Positions 34,766 through 44,613 are shown, counted from the stretch's first letter. The stretch is 64,000 nt of DNA from an uncultured Lachnospiraceae bacterium (GCA_902770965.1 CACXUY010000009.1:1-64000); one strand, 5' to 3'. Numbers and translations are program-made. The notes: generated by a model not told the origin, from the sequence alone.

Positions 34766-37447
34766 TTGGAAAAATATGGTTTGAACGAACTTAGACAGAT
34801 GTTTCTGGATTTCTTTCAGAGCAAGGGACATCTGGTACATGAGAGCTATTCTTTGGTACCTCATAACGACAAGAGCGTCCTGCTCATCCCGGCCGGCATG
34901 GCTCCGCTGAAGCCGTATTTCACCGGACAGGAGATTCCGCCCTGCACGAGGATGGCGACCTGCCAGAAGTGCATCCGCACCGGAGATATCGAGAATGTCG
35001 GCAAGACGGCCCGCCATGGTACCTTCTTTGAGATGCTGGGCAACTTCTCCTTCGGGGATTATTTCAAGAAGGAAGCGCTTGAATGGTCATGGGAATTCCT
35101 GACAGAAGTAGTAGGTATGGACAAGGACCGTCTCTATCCGTCTATCTACCTCGATGACGATGAGGCCTTCGAGATCTGGAATAAGGTCATCGGGATTCCT
35201 GAGGAGCGCATCTTCCGTTTCGGCAAAGAGGACAATTTCTGGGAGCACGGCGCAGGTCCTTGCGGTCCTTGCTCTGAGATTTATTACGACCGCGGTGAAC
35301 AGTATGGCTGCGGAAAGCCGGGCTGTACCGTGGGCTGCGACTGCGACCGCTATATGGAGGTCTGGAACGATGTCTTCACGCAGTTTGAGAACGATGGAAA
35401 CGGTAATTATACCGAGCTGACGCAGAAGAACATCGATACCGGCATGGGACTTGAGCGCCTTGCGATGGCTGTGCAGGATGTCGACTCCATTTTCAATGTG
35501 GACACTATACGCGCTCTTCTTGACGAAGTTGCTTCTATGGCCGGGGTGAAGTATAACGATGACCATAAGACAGATATTTCCCTCAGGCTCATAACTGACC
35601 ACATTCGTTCCGTCACCTTTATGGTGTCCGACGGTATTCTTCCTTCAAATGAAGGACGCGGCTATGTGCTGCGCCGCCTTCTCCGCCGCGCCGCCCGTCA
35701 CGGCCGCATGCTCGGCATAGAGGATGGTTTCCTGACAAAGCTTTCGGCCAAGGTCATTGAGACTTCAAAGAGCGGTTACCCCGACCTCGTCGACAAACAG
35801 AATTATATCTTCAAGGTCATCGGTCAGGAAGAGGAGAATTTCAACCGCACTATCAATCAGGGTCTTGAATTCCTCGGCGATTACATGAAGAAGCTTGAGG
35901 AAACCGGACAGAAGCAGCTTTCCGGGGAGGATGCTTTCAAGCTCTACGATACCTACGGCTTTCCGCTTGACCTCACCAAGGAGATTCTTGATGAAAAGGG
36001 CTTTACCGTGGACGAGGACGGCTTTGCCGCGTCAATGGAGGAGCAGAGAGTGCGTGCCCGCAAAGCCAGAGGCACTTCAAACTATATGGGCGCGGAGGAT
36101 TCCATCTATCAGTCAATGGCTGATATCACCACGGAATTCACCGGCTATGCCAGCGTCAGCGGCAGCTCAAGAATAGCTGTACTCGGAGCCAGGAAGGTCG
36201 AGAAGAACGAAGACGGGACCGAGCGTTCGTTTGATGTCGGGACAGAAGCCCTTACTGACGGCGATGAGGGCACTGTTGTGACCTTTGAGACTCCGTTTTA
36301 CGCGACCAAGGGCGGTCAGGTAGGAGATACCGGCAGGATCTTCGGCAGCGACGGCGCGGAGTTCATGGTTGAGAAGACCATAACCCTTCCCGGAGGGAAG
36401 GTGGGTCATATAGGCAGAGTCGTGTCAGGCATGTTCCGCGAAGACGAAGAGGTGAGGTTAAAGGTCGATGAATCAAGGCGGAGGCTTATCTGCCGCAACC
36501 ATTCCGCGACCCATCTGCTTCAGAAAGCCTTGAGGGAAGTGTTGGGCGACCACGTGACGCAGAACGGTTCTTATGTAGATGCCGACAGGCTGAGATTCGA
36601 CTTTACCCATTTTTCCGCTATGACAGCCGATGAGATAAAGCGGGTCGAGGAGATCGTAAACAACGAGATCCAGGCGGCTCTTCCCGTGTGTACGCAGGAG
36701 ATGGGCATAGAGGAAGCCAGAAAGACCGGAGCCATGGCGCTTTTTGGCGAAAAATACGGCGACAAGGTCAGGGTGGTCTCCATGGGGGATTTCTCTGTTG
36801 AGCTTTGCGGCGGCACACACGTGTCAAATACCGAGGAGATCAACTGCTTCAAGATCATCTCCGAAGCTGGTGTCGCGGCCGGCGTGAGACGCATCGAGGC
36901 ACTGACATCGGCCGGACTGCTCGCTTACTATGATGATGAGCACAGGAAGCTGCATGAGGCCGCTGCGGTGGCGAAGACCTCTTCTGATACGCTCGCAGAC
37001 AGGATCCGTCAGATGAACGATGAGATCAGGAAGCTGCAGCATGAGAATGCCGCCCTTCAGGACAAGCTTGCGAAGGCTTCTATGGGAGACATCACGGACA
37101 AGGTCAAGGAGATCATGGGCACGAAGCTTCTTGCCGCAGAGGTTCCGGAGATGGATATGAACAGCCTCCGCAATCTCAGCGATGAACTCAAAGCCAAGGT
37201 CGGTGAAGGAGTCATAGTGCTCGCCTCAAAGCAGGGCGGCAAGGTGAATCTCATAGTGTCCGCCACGGATGCCGCTCTCAAGGCCGGGGCGCATGCGGGT
37301 AACCTGATCCGAGAGATCGCTCCTAAGGTCGGCGGAGGCGGCGGCGGCCGCCCGAATATGGCACAGGCCGGCGGCAAGAATCCTGCCGGGATCGCGGATG
37401 CCATGGCCGAAGCTGAGAAGGTTCTGGCGAGGATGCTCGAAAAATAA
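34766..37447 (+). CDS. alaS: Alanyl-tRNA synthetase
   Basis: The 893-residue class II synthetase charges tRNA-Ala. Visible are the N-terminal NELRQMFLDFFQSKGH, motif 2 (RMATCQKCIRTGDIENVG), motif 3 (GMGLERLAM), the editing domain zinc ligands HSATH and CGGTH, and the C-Ala glycine-rich GGGGGGRPNMAQAGG tail. A TTG start at 34766 is chosen: GGGAGG lies 7 bases upstream and the protein then begins like other AlaRS enzymes; the ATGs at 34724 and 34742 would add unrelated residues. No T-box was seen in the 55-base gap. Repeat family B begins within a base or two of its stop. Confidence 0.95.
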   Translation: MEKYGLNELRQMFLDFFQSKGHLVHESYSLVPHNDKSVLLIPAGMAPLKPYFTGQEIPPCTRMATCQKCIRTGDIENVGKTARHGTFFEMLGNFSFGDYFKKEALEWSWEFLTEVVGMDKDRLYPSIYLDDDEAFEIWNKVIGIPEERIFRFGKEDNFWEHGAGPCGPCSEIYYDRGEQYGCGKPGCTVGCDCDRYMEVWNDVFTQFENDGNGNYTELTQKNIDTGMGLERLAMAVQDVDSIFNVDTIRALLDEVASMAGVKYNDDHKTDISLRLITDHIRSVTFMVSDGILPSNEGRGYVLRRLLRRAARHGRMLGIEDGFLTKLSAKVIETSKSGYPDLVDKQNYIFKVIGQEEENFNRTINQGLEFLGDYMKKLEETGQKQLSGEDAFKLYDTYGFPLDLTKEILDEKGFTVDEDGFAASMEEQRVRARKARGTSNYMGAEDSIYQSMADITTEFTGYASVSGSSRIAVLGARKVEKNEDGTERSFDVGTEALTDGDEGTVVTFETPFYATKGGQVGDTGRIFGSDGAEFMVEKTITLPGGKVGHIGRVVSGMFREDEEVRLKVDESRRRLICRNHSATHLLQKALREVLGDHVTQNGSYVDADRLRFDFTHFSAMTADEIKRVEEIVNNEIQAALPVCTQEMGIEEARKTGAMALFGEKYGDKVRVVSMGDFSVELCGGTHVSNTEEINCFKIISEAGVAAGVRRIEALTSAGLLAYYDDEHRKLHEAAAVAKTSSDTLADRIRQMNDEIRKLQHENAALQDKLAKASMGDITDKVKEIMGTKLLAAEVPEMDMNSLRNLSDELKAKVGEGVIVLASKQGGKVNLIVSATDAALKAGAHAGNLIREIAPKVGGGGGGRPNMAQAGGKNPAGIADAMAEAEKVLARMLEK

Positions 37448-37560
37448 ACATCCATAGCATGCCTGTGCTGCCACAACGTATGAAGGTTGTGGCAGCATAC
37501 AGGCGATGTATGGATGCATCCCTATATGGCCACCCGCTTCGCGGGGGCCGACTTTCAAAG
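37446..37560 (+). repeat. Dispersed palindromic repeat, family B, copy 1
   Basis: The unit starts at the alaS stop. An outer CATCCATA/TATGGATG arm and CCTG/CAGG arm enclose a perfect GCTGCCACAAC-GTATGAAG-GTTGTGGCAGC hairpin. A second hairpin GGCCACCCGC-TTC-GCGGGGGCC follows at about 37528-37549. Near-identical copies occur at 44823 and 54212 and a partial one at 53307. It may double as the alaS terminator. Confidence 0.85.
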
Positions 37561-37575
37561 AAATTAATATTGCTA

Positions 37576-37603
37576 TTGACGAATCAAAAAAAAATGATAT
37601 AAT
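37576..37603 (+). promoter_or_regulatory. Promoter of rpsU
   Basis: TTGACG at 37576-37581, a 16-base spacer and TATAAT at 37598-37603, with an A-rich spacer, lie about 60 bases before rpsU. Near-consensus, as expected for a ribosomal protein gene. Confidence 0.75.
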
Positions 37604-37664
37604 AATAAAAGTGCTAAACGACACGTATGCACAAGTCTACAATCGGAGGGAGGTTAGGTGTCGG

Positions 37665-37841
37665 ATGGCAACCGTTATTGTCAAGGAGAATGAGACGCTG
37701 GACAGCGCCCTCCGTCGTTTTAAGAGAAATTGCGCTAAGGACGGAATCCAGCAGGAAATCCGCAAGAGAGAACATTACGAGAAGCCCAGTGTCAGACGCA
37801 AGAAGAAGTCTGAGGCGGCAAGAAAGCGCAAGAGCAACTGA
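37665..37841 (+). CDS. rpsU: 30S ribosomal protein S21
   Basis: The 58-residue basic protein has the S21 pattern [25 protein letters not shown] and an Arg/Lys-rich tail ([15 protein letters not shown]). It binds the 30S subunit and assists initiation. The start is the ATG giving MATVIVKE, behind a GGAGGGAGG stretch; the longer open frame lies in the repeat and promoter. It has its own promoter and terminator. Confidence 0.97.
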   Translation: MATVIVKENETLDSALRRFKRNCAKDGIQQEIRKREHYEKPSVRRKKKSEAARKRKSN

Positions 37842-37851
37842 AGCTTTCAAG

Positions 37852-37879
37852 AGGCAGTTCCTTCGGGAACTGCCTTTTT
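37852..37879 (+). terminator. Rho-independent terminator of rpsU
   Basis: AGGCAGTTCC-TTCG-GGAACTGCCT, a perfect stem with a UUCG tetraloop, followed by TTTTTC, 10 bases after the stop. Confidence 0.95.
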
Positions 37880-38001
37880 CTAAGAAGTGAAGCACGAAGC
37901 CGCCGTGAGACTTATATGGCTTGAATCGCTGCTACTGGCCTGGCGGTTCATTTAATAGCTTCTGAGTAGTTACATTTTACAAGGAGTAACGGTATCAGTA
38001 T

Positions 38002-39036
38002 ATGAGCATCATTGAGAACATAATTGAGATACCAGCCGACCAGCTGAGGACTGTCAGCGGGCAGCTGGATTCATTTCTAAAAAAAATCGAGTATACATTG
38101 CATGTTTCGCTCATACCTCGCGATGGTGCGCTGAAGATCATAGGTCCTGAGAAATCTGTCAGCAAAGCAAAAGAGGTCATCGGCAGCCTTGCCGAGCTTT
38201 CCAGAAGGTCGGGCAAGGTGACGGAGCAGAACGTGGACTACGCGCTGTCCCTCGCAATCGAGGACAGCAGCAGCCCTGATGCCATAGTCGATATAGATAA
38301 AGAGGTCATCTGCCACACTGTACATGGCAAGCCTGTCAAACCGAAGACGCTGGGACAGAAACGCTATGTAAACGCCATCAGGGAGAACATGGTCTGTTTC
38401 GGGCTGGGACCAGCCGGTACGGGAAAGACTTATCTGGCCATGGCTATGGCGATAAACGCGTTTAAGAATAACGAAGTCAGCAGGATCATTCTCACAAGAC
38501 CAGCTATAGAAGCAGGTGAAAAGCTGGGTTTTCTGCCCGGAGACCTTCAAAGCAAGATCGATCCATATCTGAGGCCTCTATATGATGCCCTCTTTGAGAT
38601 CATGGGCGCGGAGGCCTATCAGAATAATTACGAAAAAGGACTTATAGAGGTGGCGCCACTGGCGTACATGCGAGGAAGGACGTTGGACAACGCTTATATC
38701 ATCCTTGATGAGGCGCAGAACACGACGCCTGCCCAGATGAAGATGTTCCTGACACGTATCGGCTTTGGCTCTAAAGCCATCATCACCGGAGATACTACCC
38801 AGAAGGATCTTCCGACTGGCACGGCTTCGGGTCTGGATGTTGCGCTGAAGGTACTCCAGGGCATAGAAGGCATAAGCATGATGCGCATGACCAGCCGCGA
38901 CGTTGTGAGGCATCCGCTCGTGCAGAAGATAGTGGACGCTTATGAGAATTATGAGAAACGCGAGCAATACCGCAAGGAGAGGGCAGGCCGTTACGGCCAT
39001 GGCCGTGACAGGGACAGGCGTTCCGGAAAGGAATGA
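38002..39036 (+). CDS. phoH: PhoH-family ATPase
   Basis: The 344-residue cytoplasmic protein has an N-terminal KH-like region (about 1-110), then a P-loop ATPase with Walker A GPAGTGKTYLA, LTRPAIEAGEKLGFLPGD, Walker B ILDEAQN and GDTTQKDLP. PhoH proteins are linked to RNA metabolism with YbeY, which follows directly and overlaps. The only good Shine-Dalgarno (AAGGAG) is 15 bases from the ATG, an unusually long spacing. The C-terminus is Arg-rich (GRYGHGRDRDRR). Confidence 0.93.
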   Translation: MSIIENIIEIPADQLRTVSGQLDSFLKKIEYTLHVSLIPRDGALKIIGPEKSVSKAKEVIGSLAELSRRSGKVTEQNVDYALSLAIEDSSSPDAIVDIDKEVICHTVHGKPVKPKTLGQKRYVNAIRENMVCFGLGPAGTGKTYLAMAMAINAFKNNEVSRIILTRPAIEAGEKLGFLPGDLQSKIDPYLRPLYDALFEIMGAEAYQNNYEKGLIEVAPLAYMRGRTLDNAYIILDEAQNTTPAQMKMFLTRIGFGSKAIITGDTTQKDLPTGTASGLDVALKVLQGIEGISMMRMTSRDVVRHPLVQKIVDAYENYEKREQYRKERAGRYGHGRDRDRRSGKE

Positions 39037-39041
39037 GCATT

Positions 39042-39689
39042 ATGACAGTCGATATTGAGTATGAGCTGTACGAGGGCTGTGCGAATGACGGCCTTGACCC
39101 TGCCATAATTGAAGAGGGATGTGCTAAAACCGACACAGGAACTGCGATGACGGATGAAGAGACAGCTGAAGATATTGACCTGGCGGACACAGGTTACGCC
39201 AGAGACAAGATAGAGGCTCTTCTTGGCATTGACACAAGAGATATCATCCGCAAGGTCGCTGACGAGGCTTTGCGGCAGGAGGGCTGTCCGTGGGAAGCTA
39301 TGTTCGATGTATTGATCACGGGAGATGAGGAGATAAGAGCCATCAACAGTGATAACCGGGGCATAGACCGTCCTACTGACGTTCTCTCGTTTCCCATGAT
39401 AAGCTTTGACGAGCCAGGTGATTTCTCGATCTGCGAGAACCCTGCCTTCGAGGCGGATTATTTTAATCCGGATACCGGGGAGCTGATGCTCGGAAGCATA
39501 GTATTGTCGGTTCCGAGGATACTTGCGCAGGCTTGTGAATACGGACACAGCGTCGAACGTGAATTCGCTTTTCTTGTAGCGCATAGTATGTTCCATCTCA
39601 TGGGCTATGACCACATGTCTGAGGCGGAGGAGAGCGTGATGAAGCAGAAGCAATATTCCGTCCTTGATGCATTGGGGATTGTACGATAA
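39042..39689 (+). CDS. ybeY: Endoribonuclease YbeY with N-terminal insertion
   Basis: YbeY is a metal-dependent endoribonuclease for 16S rRNA 3' maturation and ribosome quality control. The zinc motif is HSMFHLMGYDH (three His), preceded by RGIDRPTDVLSFPM. The protein has 215 residues instead of about 150-165: a Thr/Asp/Glu-rich segment (about residues 25-58) is inserted between the first strand and the IIRKVADEAL helix, and an ENPAFEADYFNPDTGE loop is also long. The ATG at 39042 follows GAAAGGA by 9 bases; the ATG at 39033 overlaps that site. Coupled to phoH. Confidence 0.9.
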   Translation: MTVDIEYELYEGCANDGLDPAIIEEGCAKTDTGTAMTDEETAEDIDLADTGYARDKIEALLGIDTRDIIRKVADEALRQEGCPWEAMFDVLITGDEEIRAINSDNRGIDRPTDVLSFPMISFDEPGDFSICENPAFEADYFNPDTGELMLGSIVLSVPRILAQACEYGHSVEREFAFLVAHSMFHLMGYDHMSEAEESVMKQKQYSVLDALGIVR

Positions 39690-39722
39690 ATACTGCCGGT
39701 TAGAGCGGAAACAGGAGTCCAG

Positions 39723-41360
39723 ATGAACACTAACACTAAGAAGAACAACAATTTCCTTGTACAGGGAAGCATACTGGCTATAGCCGGGATCGTTGTACGT
39801 ATTATCGGTCTGTTGTATCGTATTCCGATGACGAACATCATCGGTGAGGATGGAATAGGCGTTTATTCCACGGCCTACACGATATACAACATCTTGCTGC
39901 TGATCTCATCCTATAGCCTGCCGGTGGCGGTATCAAGGCTCGTCGCGGCGAGGAGAAGCATCGGGGAGTACAAGAACGCGGGGAGGGTTCTCACCTGCGC
40001 GCTTCTGTTCGCGACCATCTCAGGGACGACAATGTGCGCCGTGGCATATTTTGGCGCGGGCTATTTTGCCAGGAGCATAATGGGGATGCCGGAGGCCGAG
40101 TACGCGATCAAGACCTTGGCTCCTACGATCCTCATCATGGCCTTTTTGGGGACTCTTCGCGGATATTTTCAGGGACATGGTACCATGATACCGACAGCGG
40201 TCTCTCAGGTTATCGAGCAGATCGTGAACGCCGTCGTCAGCGTCGGGGCGGCATGGATACTTTTCAACAAGGGAATGGAGCTTGATGCGGGCGGCAGCAA
40301 CTACTATCAGTCTGCATTCGGAGCCGCAGGCGGCACCATAGGCACAGGCATGGGCGCTCTTTCGGCCTTCATTTTCTGCGTAATCCTTTTCTTCTTCTTC
40401 CAGAAGGTCACGAAGCAGCAGCTTCGTCAGGATACTATGCGTGACGCTGACCTTGAGACTTATCCCGACGTGATGAAGCTCATCATCTTCACCATCGTTC
40501 CGGTGCTCATCAGCACAACGGTCTATCAGCTAAGCCTCATAGTCGACCAGTCGATATTCGCTAAGTACGTGGGTTCAGACTACAAGGCCGTCTGGGGCAT
40601 ATACAGCGGAAAATACAACCTGCTTATCAACGTTCCCGTCGCCTTTGCTTCCGCGCTTGCTTCATCTATCATCCCCACTCTTTCGGGCGCGATGGCGAGG
40701 GGCGACAGAGAGGATGCCCGAAAAAAGACCGCGGAAGCTATCCGCTTCAACATGCTGATCGCGATCCCTTGTGCGGTAGGCCTTGGTGTTTTGGCGCGTC
40801 CGCTCATGCGCCTGTTGTTCAGCGGCGCAAATATCGAAGCCGGCAGGATGATGATGCTGGGGTCGGCTGCGGTCGTTTTCTATTCGCTTTCCACGATCAC
40901 GAACTCTATCCTTCAGGGGACGGGCAATATCTGGATGCCTGTACGGAACGCCGTACTGTCGCTGGGAATCCATATAGGTATATTGGCTGTTCTGCTCTGG
41001 GTGTTTGACCTGGGGATCCTCGGCGTAGTTTTTGCCAACATTGCGTTTGCTCTCTTGATGAGCATCTTCAACAATATCAGTGTGAGACGCGTGACAGGGC
41101 ATCGTCAGGAGTACCTGAAGACCTTCATCATGCCGCTGTTTTGCGCGTCGTTGATGGGACTTGCCGCAAGGCTATTGTACAATGTAGTGAGCCGTTTCAC
41201 TGGAAATGCGGTGAGCTCGGCTTTGTCTGTGGTTCTGGCGGTCATTTTGTACGCAGTGCTGCTGCTTCTCACCCGAACTGTGAATGAGGAAGAACTCAAG
41301 GGCTTCCCCAAGGGGGCTGTGCTTGCGCGCTTAGCGAGAAAGCTGCATCTTATAGGATGA
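39723..41360 (+). CDS. Polysaccharide/lipid flippase of the SpoVB-MurJ type (MOP superfamily)
   Basis: This 545-residue protein has about 14 transmembrane segments. The N-terminus (NNFLVQGSILAIAGIVVRIIGLLYRIPMTNIIGEDGIGVY) is characteristic of the Clostridia SpoVB/YtgP group, related to lipid II or oligosaccharide flippases. The conserved LVAARRSIGEYKNA helix and GYFQGHGTMIPTAVSQVIEQI support this. It would move undecaprenyl-linked sugars across the membrane; the substrate is not readable. AGGAG lies 6 bases before the ATG. A family A repeat begins 6 bases after its stop. Confidence 0.88.
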   Translation: MNTNTKKNNNFLVQGSILAIAGIVVRIIGLLYRIPMTNIIGEDGIGVYSTAYTIYNILLLISSYSLPVAVSRLVAARRSIGEYKNAGRVLTCALLFATISGTTMCAVAYFGAGYFARSIMGMPEAEYAIKTLAPTILIMAFLGTLRGYFQGHGTMIPTAVSQVIEQIVNAVVSVGAAWILFNKGMELDAGGSNYYQSAFGAAGGTIGTGMGALSAFIFCVILFFFFQKVTKQQLRQDTMRDADLETYPDVMKLIIFTIVPVLISTTVYQLSLIVDQSIFAKYVGSDYKAVWGIYSGKYNLLINVPVAFASALASSIIPTLSGAMARGDREDARKKTAEAIRFNMLIAIPCAVGLGVLARPLMRLLFSGANIEAGRMMMLGSAAVVFYSLSTITNSILQGTGNIWMPVRNAVLSLGIHIGILAVLLWVFDLGILGVVFANIAFALLMSIFNNISVRRVTGHRQEYLKTFIMPLFCASLMGLAARLLYNVVSRFTGNAVSSALSVVLAVILYAVLLLLTRTVNEEELKGFPKGAVLARLARKLHLIG

Positions 41361-41365
41361 AAAAG

Positions 41366-41428
41366 TGATTATTCAGCTCACGCAGCGAGGGATGCGCAGC
41401 ATTCTGGGTCCGGGGCGCCGAATAATCA
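41366..41428 (+). repeat. Dispersed palindromic repeat, family A, copy 2
   Basis: TGATTATTCAGC and GCCGAATAATCA arms (one mismatch) enclose a core that matches copy 1 at about 27 of 28 positions (CAGCGAGGGATGCGCAGCAT). It lies between the flippase stop and the next gene's leader. Confidence 0.75.
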
Positions 41429-41443
41429 GATGAATATAAAACA

Positions 41444-42841
41444 ATGAAAAGAATAATCATAGTTGGCGCGGGCGCATCGGGACTTGCCGCGGCGATAGAA
41501 GCGGGTACGGCCGGGGCAGATGTGACCGTGCTAGAAGCAGGGAAGAGAGCGGGCAAGAAGCTTCTGTCCACCGGAAATGGGAGATGCAATCTCACAAATC
41601 TTGATATCGGGACAGGTGATGGCCGGCATGATGCAGCTAAAAAGATACATGGTCTGCCTGATGGATACCGGGATCTTACAGCAGCATCCGGGCATCATCC
41701 TAAAGAATGGTCTGACAGGACAGACGAGAAGCATAATGAAAAAGAAGATTCATATGCCGTGACGGATTACCACAGCAGGGACATTGCCTTCGCGCGAGGC
41801 TGTATCAGCAGGTTCTCGGGGGAAGACGCAGTCAGATGGTTTGGCGCACTTGGAATCCCTTGTGTTTCAAAAGGAGCATTGGTCTATCCTCGAAGCCTCC
41901 AGGCCGCCTCTGTTCTGGATGCACTTCGATTTAAAGCCGAGGAAGCAGGCGTCAGGTTCATATTTGAGTCAAAGGTGAGATCGGTAGACCGCATAGGAAA
42001 AGAATTTACAGTGTTCGCTGAGAGTGGGAGCTACAATGCCGACGCAGTAATTATTTCCACCGGGGGAAGGGCTATGCCGTCCTCCGGTTCTGATGGGAGC
42101 GGCGCTGTCATATGCCATAAGCTCGGTCACACGATCATCCCGGAGGCACCCGCCCTTGTTCCGCTGAAATGCGGCGGGCTTCCTTTCAGCTCCATCGCAG
42201 GGATCAGGGCGCAAGCGGACGTGAAGGCGTTTTGCGGGAAAAGATTGTTGGCTGAGGATGAAGGCGAGCTGCAGTTTACAGCGTATGGTATTTCGGGCAT
42301 TCCCGTCATGCAGATAAGCGGCGCAGTATCAAGGGCGCTTTATGATGGAGGCAGATGCTCCATAGAAATAGATCTTGTGCCGGAGATGACGGAGGAGGCT
42401 TTAGCACGTCTCATAGAAGACAGGGTCTCAGGCTTCAGCGGCAGAACCTGCTCACAGCTGCTGCTGGGTTTGCTGCCAAGAAAGCTGTATGAGGCCTTGC
42501 TGAAGAATTCGGGAGTACGGCTGCAGCAGGATATAGGGGAATACTTTATAGATAAGAAAGACCGGCTCGACAAGAAGCGTATCGCTGCCGTCGTCCATAT
42601 GCTGAAGCATCTCAGGGTTCAGGCGGAGGGAACCATGGGCTGGGATCACGCGCAGGTCACTTCCGGCGGCGTCGATGTCTCCGAGATAGATGCCGCCGCC
42701 ATGGAATCAAAGCTGGTTCCCGGGCTTTATATTACGGGAGAACTCATGGACGTTGACGGTCCGTGCGGTGGCTATAACCTGCATTGGGCATGGGCTACCG
42801 GGATCCTGGCAGGGCGGTCAGCCGCGACAAAGTGCGGATAA
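41444..42841 (+). CDS. HI0933-family flavoprotein (BaiN/YhiN-like NAD(P)/FAD-dependent oxidoreductase)
   Basis: The 465-residue protein starts with the FAD dinucleotide fold IIIVGAGASGLAAAIEA and has the family's AGKKLLSTGNGRCNLTN, GVDVSEIDAAAMESKLVPGLYITGELMDVDGPCGGYNLHWAWATG C-terminal motif. The family includes BaiN, proposed in bile-acid dehydroxylation, and many members of unknown reaction. About 79 residues lie between NLTN and FGALG, where 35-40 are usual; the extra polar segment (GHHPKEWSDRTDEKHNEKED region) looks like a low-complexity insertion. Start signal is weak. Confidence 0.85.
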   Translation: MKRIIIVGAGASGLAAAIEAGTAGADVTVLEAGKRAGKKLLSTGNGRCNLTNLDIGTGDGRHDAAKKIHGLPDGYRDLTAASGHHPKEWSDRTDEKHNEKEDSYAVTDYHSRDIAFARGCISRFSGEDAVRWFGALGIPCVSKGALVYPRSLQAASVLDALRFKAEEAGVRFIFESKVRSVDRIGKEFTVFAESGSYNADAVIISTGGRAMPSSGSDGSGAVICHKLGHTIIPEAPALVPLKCGGLPFSSIAGIRAQADVKAFCGKRLLAEDEGELQFTAYGISGIPVMQISGAVSRALYDGGRCSIEIDLVPEMTEEALARLIEDRVSGFSGRTCSQLLLGLLPRKLYEALLKNSGVRLQQDIGEYFIDKKDRLDKKRIAAVVHMLKHLRVQAEGTMGWDHAQVTSGGVDVSEIDAAAMESKLVPGLYITGELMDVDGPCGGYNLHWAWATGILAGRSAATKCG

Positions 42842-42966
42842 CGGGCGGTGGGCAAGAGAATGAGTGATGGGCAATATGCAGAAATAAGAAGCCACGCGGG
42901 GACTTTTATAAAAGGCCTTCTTTGACGCACTGGTCGGTGGCAGAACGGGAGATTAAAGATTGAAAA

Positions 42967-44613
42967 ATGATAGTAATAAGAGATATTCATCTTCCCATCG
43001 GCTTCGGTGAGGAGGATGTCATAAGAGCCGTGCGCAGGGAAGGCTTCGACATAAGAAAGGGCGGCTTCAATTTTGAAAAATTATCTCTTGACGCTCGCAG
43101 GAAACCGAGGCTCCAATATATCGCGTCATTGTCTTTTTCAGCGGGTTCAGATGATAAAGAACAAGCGCTATTGTCTCACTCAAAAAGCAGAAAAGCTTCG
43201 CTGTATCTGCCTCAGAAGTATAGCTTTCCTATAGAAGGATCGCTTGACCTGAAGCACCGTCCCGTGGTGGTTGGTGCTGGTCCGGGAGGTCTTTTCTGTG
43301 CGCTCACCCTCGCGGAAAGAGGCTATGCGCCTGTTTTGATCGAGCGCGGCCGCAGCGTTGCGAAAAGAACAGCGGATGTTAGGGAATATTGGGACGGCGG
43401 CAGGCTGAAGCCGGACTCAAACGTTCAGTTCGGAGAGGGCGGAGCCGGTACGTTTTCAGACGGAAAACTTCACACACAGGTCAAAGAGCGTTCCGGCCGT
43501 ATCCGCCGTGTGCTTGAGGTCTTTGCTGACTGCGGGGCTTCGGAAGAGATACTATATTGGAACAAACCGCATATAGGAACCGACGTATTAAAAACTGTCG
43601 TGACGAACCTGAGCGAAAAGATCAGAAAGCTTGGCGGCGACATTTTATTCGAAACAAAGGCTTCCGGCATTATTATTTCTGATGGGAAGCTGGTCGGATT
43701 ATCATGTGATACGCCTGAGGGGAAACGGCTGATAAAGACCGAGGCGGCCGTATTTGCCATAGGGCATAGCGCAAGAGATACCTTTTCAATGCTGGACGAG
43801 GCAGGAGTCCCCATGACAGCAAAAGACTTTGCCGTGGGCATAAGGGTCCAGCACCCTCAAGATGAGATACAGCTTGCCCAGTATGGCTGCGTTGATTATG
43901 GCAGGCTGCCCGTGGCGGATTACAAGCTGACCGCGAGGGCAGGCGATGGAAGAGGCGTATATTCTTTTTGTATGTGCCCCGGCGGACAGGTTGTCGATGC
44001 TTCCTCGGAGGAGGGCATGATCGCCGTCAACGGTATGAGCGGCTCCAAACGGGATGGGAGGAACGCGAATTCCGCCATAGTTGTGAGCGTCTCTGAGAAG
44101 GATTATGTCAATGAAAATTTCTCAGGGAAGGCTTACATGGGCAGAAAGCCGCTTCTTGGACTTGAGTTCCAGCGCAGCCTCGAGCGCGCGGCATACAGGA
44201 GCGGCCAGGGAAGGATTCCTGTACAGCTGCTGGGTGATTTCAAAGACAGAAGGCTATCTGCTTCATTTGGCGATGTCGTACCGGATTTTTGCGGCGGCTA
44301 TGGCTTCGGCGACCTGAACGCGGTGCTTCCCACAGTGATATGCAGGGCATTGATCGATGGCTTCGAGCATTTCGACCACAGTATTCATGGGTTTGGGAGA
44401 CCGGATGCCATATTAGCCGGTGTTGAGAGCAGGACTTCATCGCCGGTCCGAATAGAAAGAGACGAGCGCTTTGAAAGCCCTTTGAAGGGGCTTTTCCCCT
44501 GCGGCGAAGGCGCAGGCTATGCCGGCGGCATCACTTCGGCGGCAGTTGACGGCATAAAGGTTGCGGAGGAGATAATCAGGAGGTACAGACCATATGGATC
44601 AGAAGGACATTGA
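42967..44613 (+). CDS. COG2509-type FAD-dependent dehydrogenase, uncharacterised
   Basis: The 548-residue protein has a short N-terminal ferredoxin-like domain (about 1-90) followed by a GG-doublet FAD-binding domain (VVVGAGPGGLFCALTLAERGY, about 97-118) and the family motif NVQFGEGGAGTFSDGKLHTQ. It ends in EGAGYAGGITSAAVDGI. The reaction is unknown. GGGAG lies 14 bases before the ATG, which is far. It overlaps the next gene by 20 bases. Together with the preceding flavoprotein it makes a tandem pair of unrelated flavoenzyme families. Confidence 0.85.
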   Translation: MIVIRDIHLPIGFGEEDVIRAVRREGFDIRKGGFNFEKLSLDARRKPRLQYIASLSFSAGSDDKEQALLSHSKSRKASLYLPQKYSFPIEGSLDLKHRPVVVGAGPGGLFCALTLAERGYAPVLIERGRSVAKRTADVREYWDGGRLKPDSNVQFGEGGAGTFSDGKLHTQVKERSGRIRRVLEVFADCGASEEILYWNKPHIGTDVLKTVVTNLSEKIRKLGGDILFETKASGIIISDGKLVGLSCDTPEGKRLIKTEAAVFAIGHSARDTFSMLDEAGVPMTAKDFAVGIRVQHPQDEIQLAQYGCVDYGRLPVADYKLTARAGDGRGVYSFCMCPGGQVVDASSEEGMIAVNGMSGSKRDGRNANSAIVVSVSEKDYVNENFSGKAYMGRKPLLGLEFQRSLERAAYRSGQGRIPVQLLGDFKDRRLSASFGDVVPDFCGGYGFGDLNAVLPTVICRALIDGFEHFDHSIHGFGRPDAILAGVESRTSSPVRIERDERFESPLKGLFPCGEGAGYAGGITSAAVDGIKVAEEIIRRYRPYGSEGH

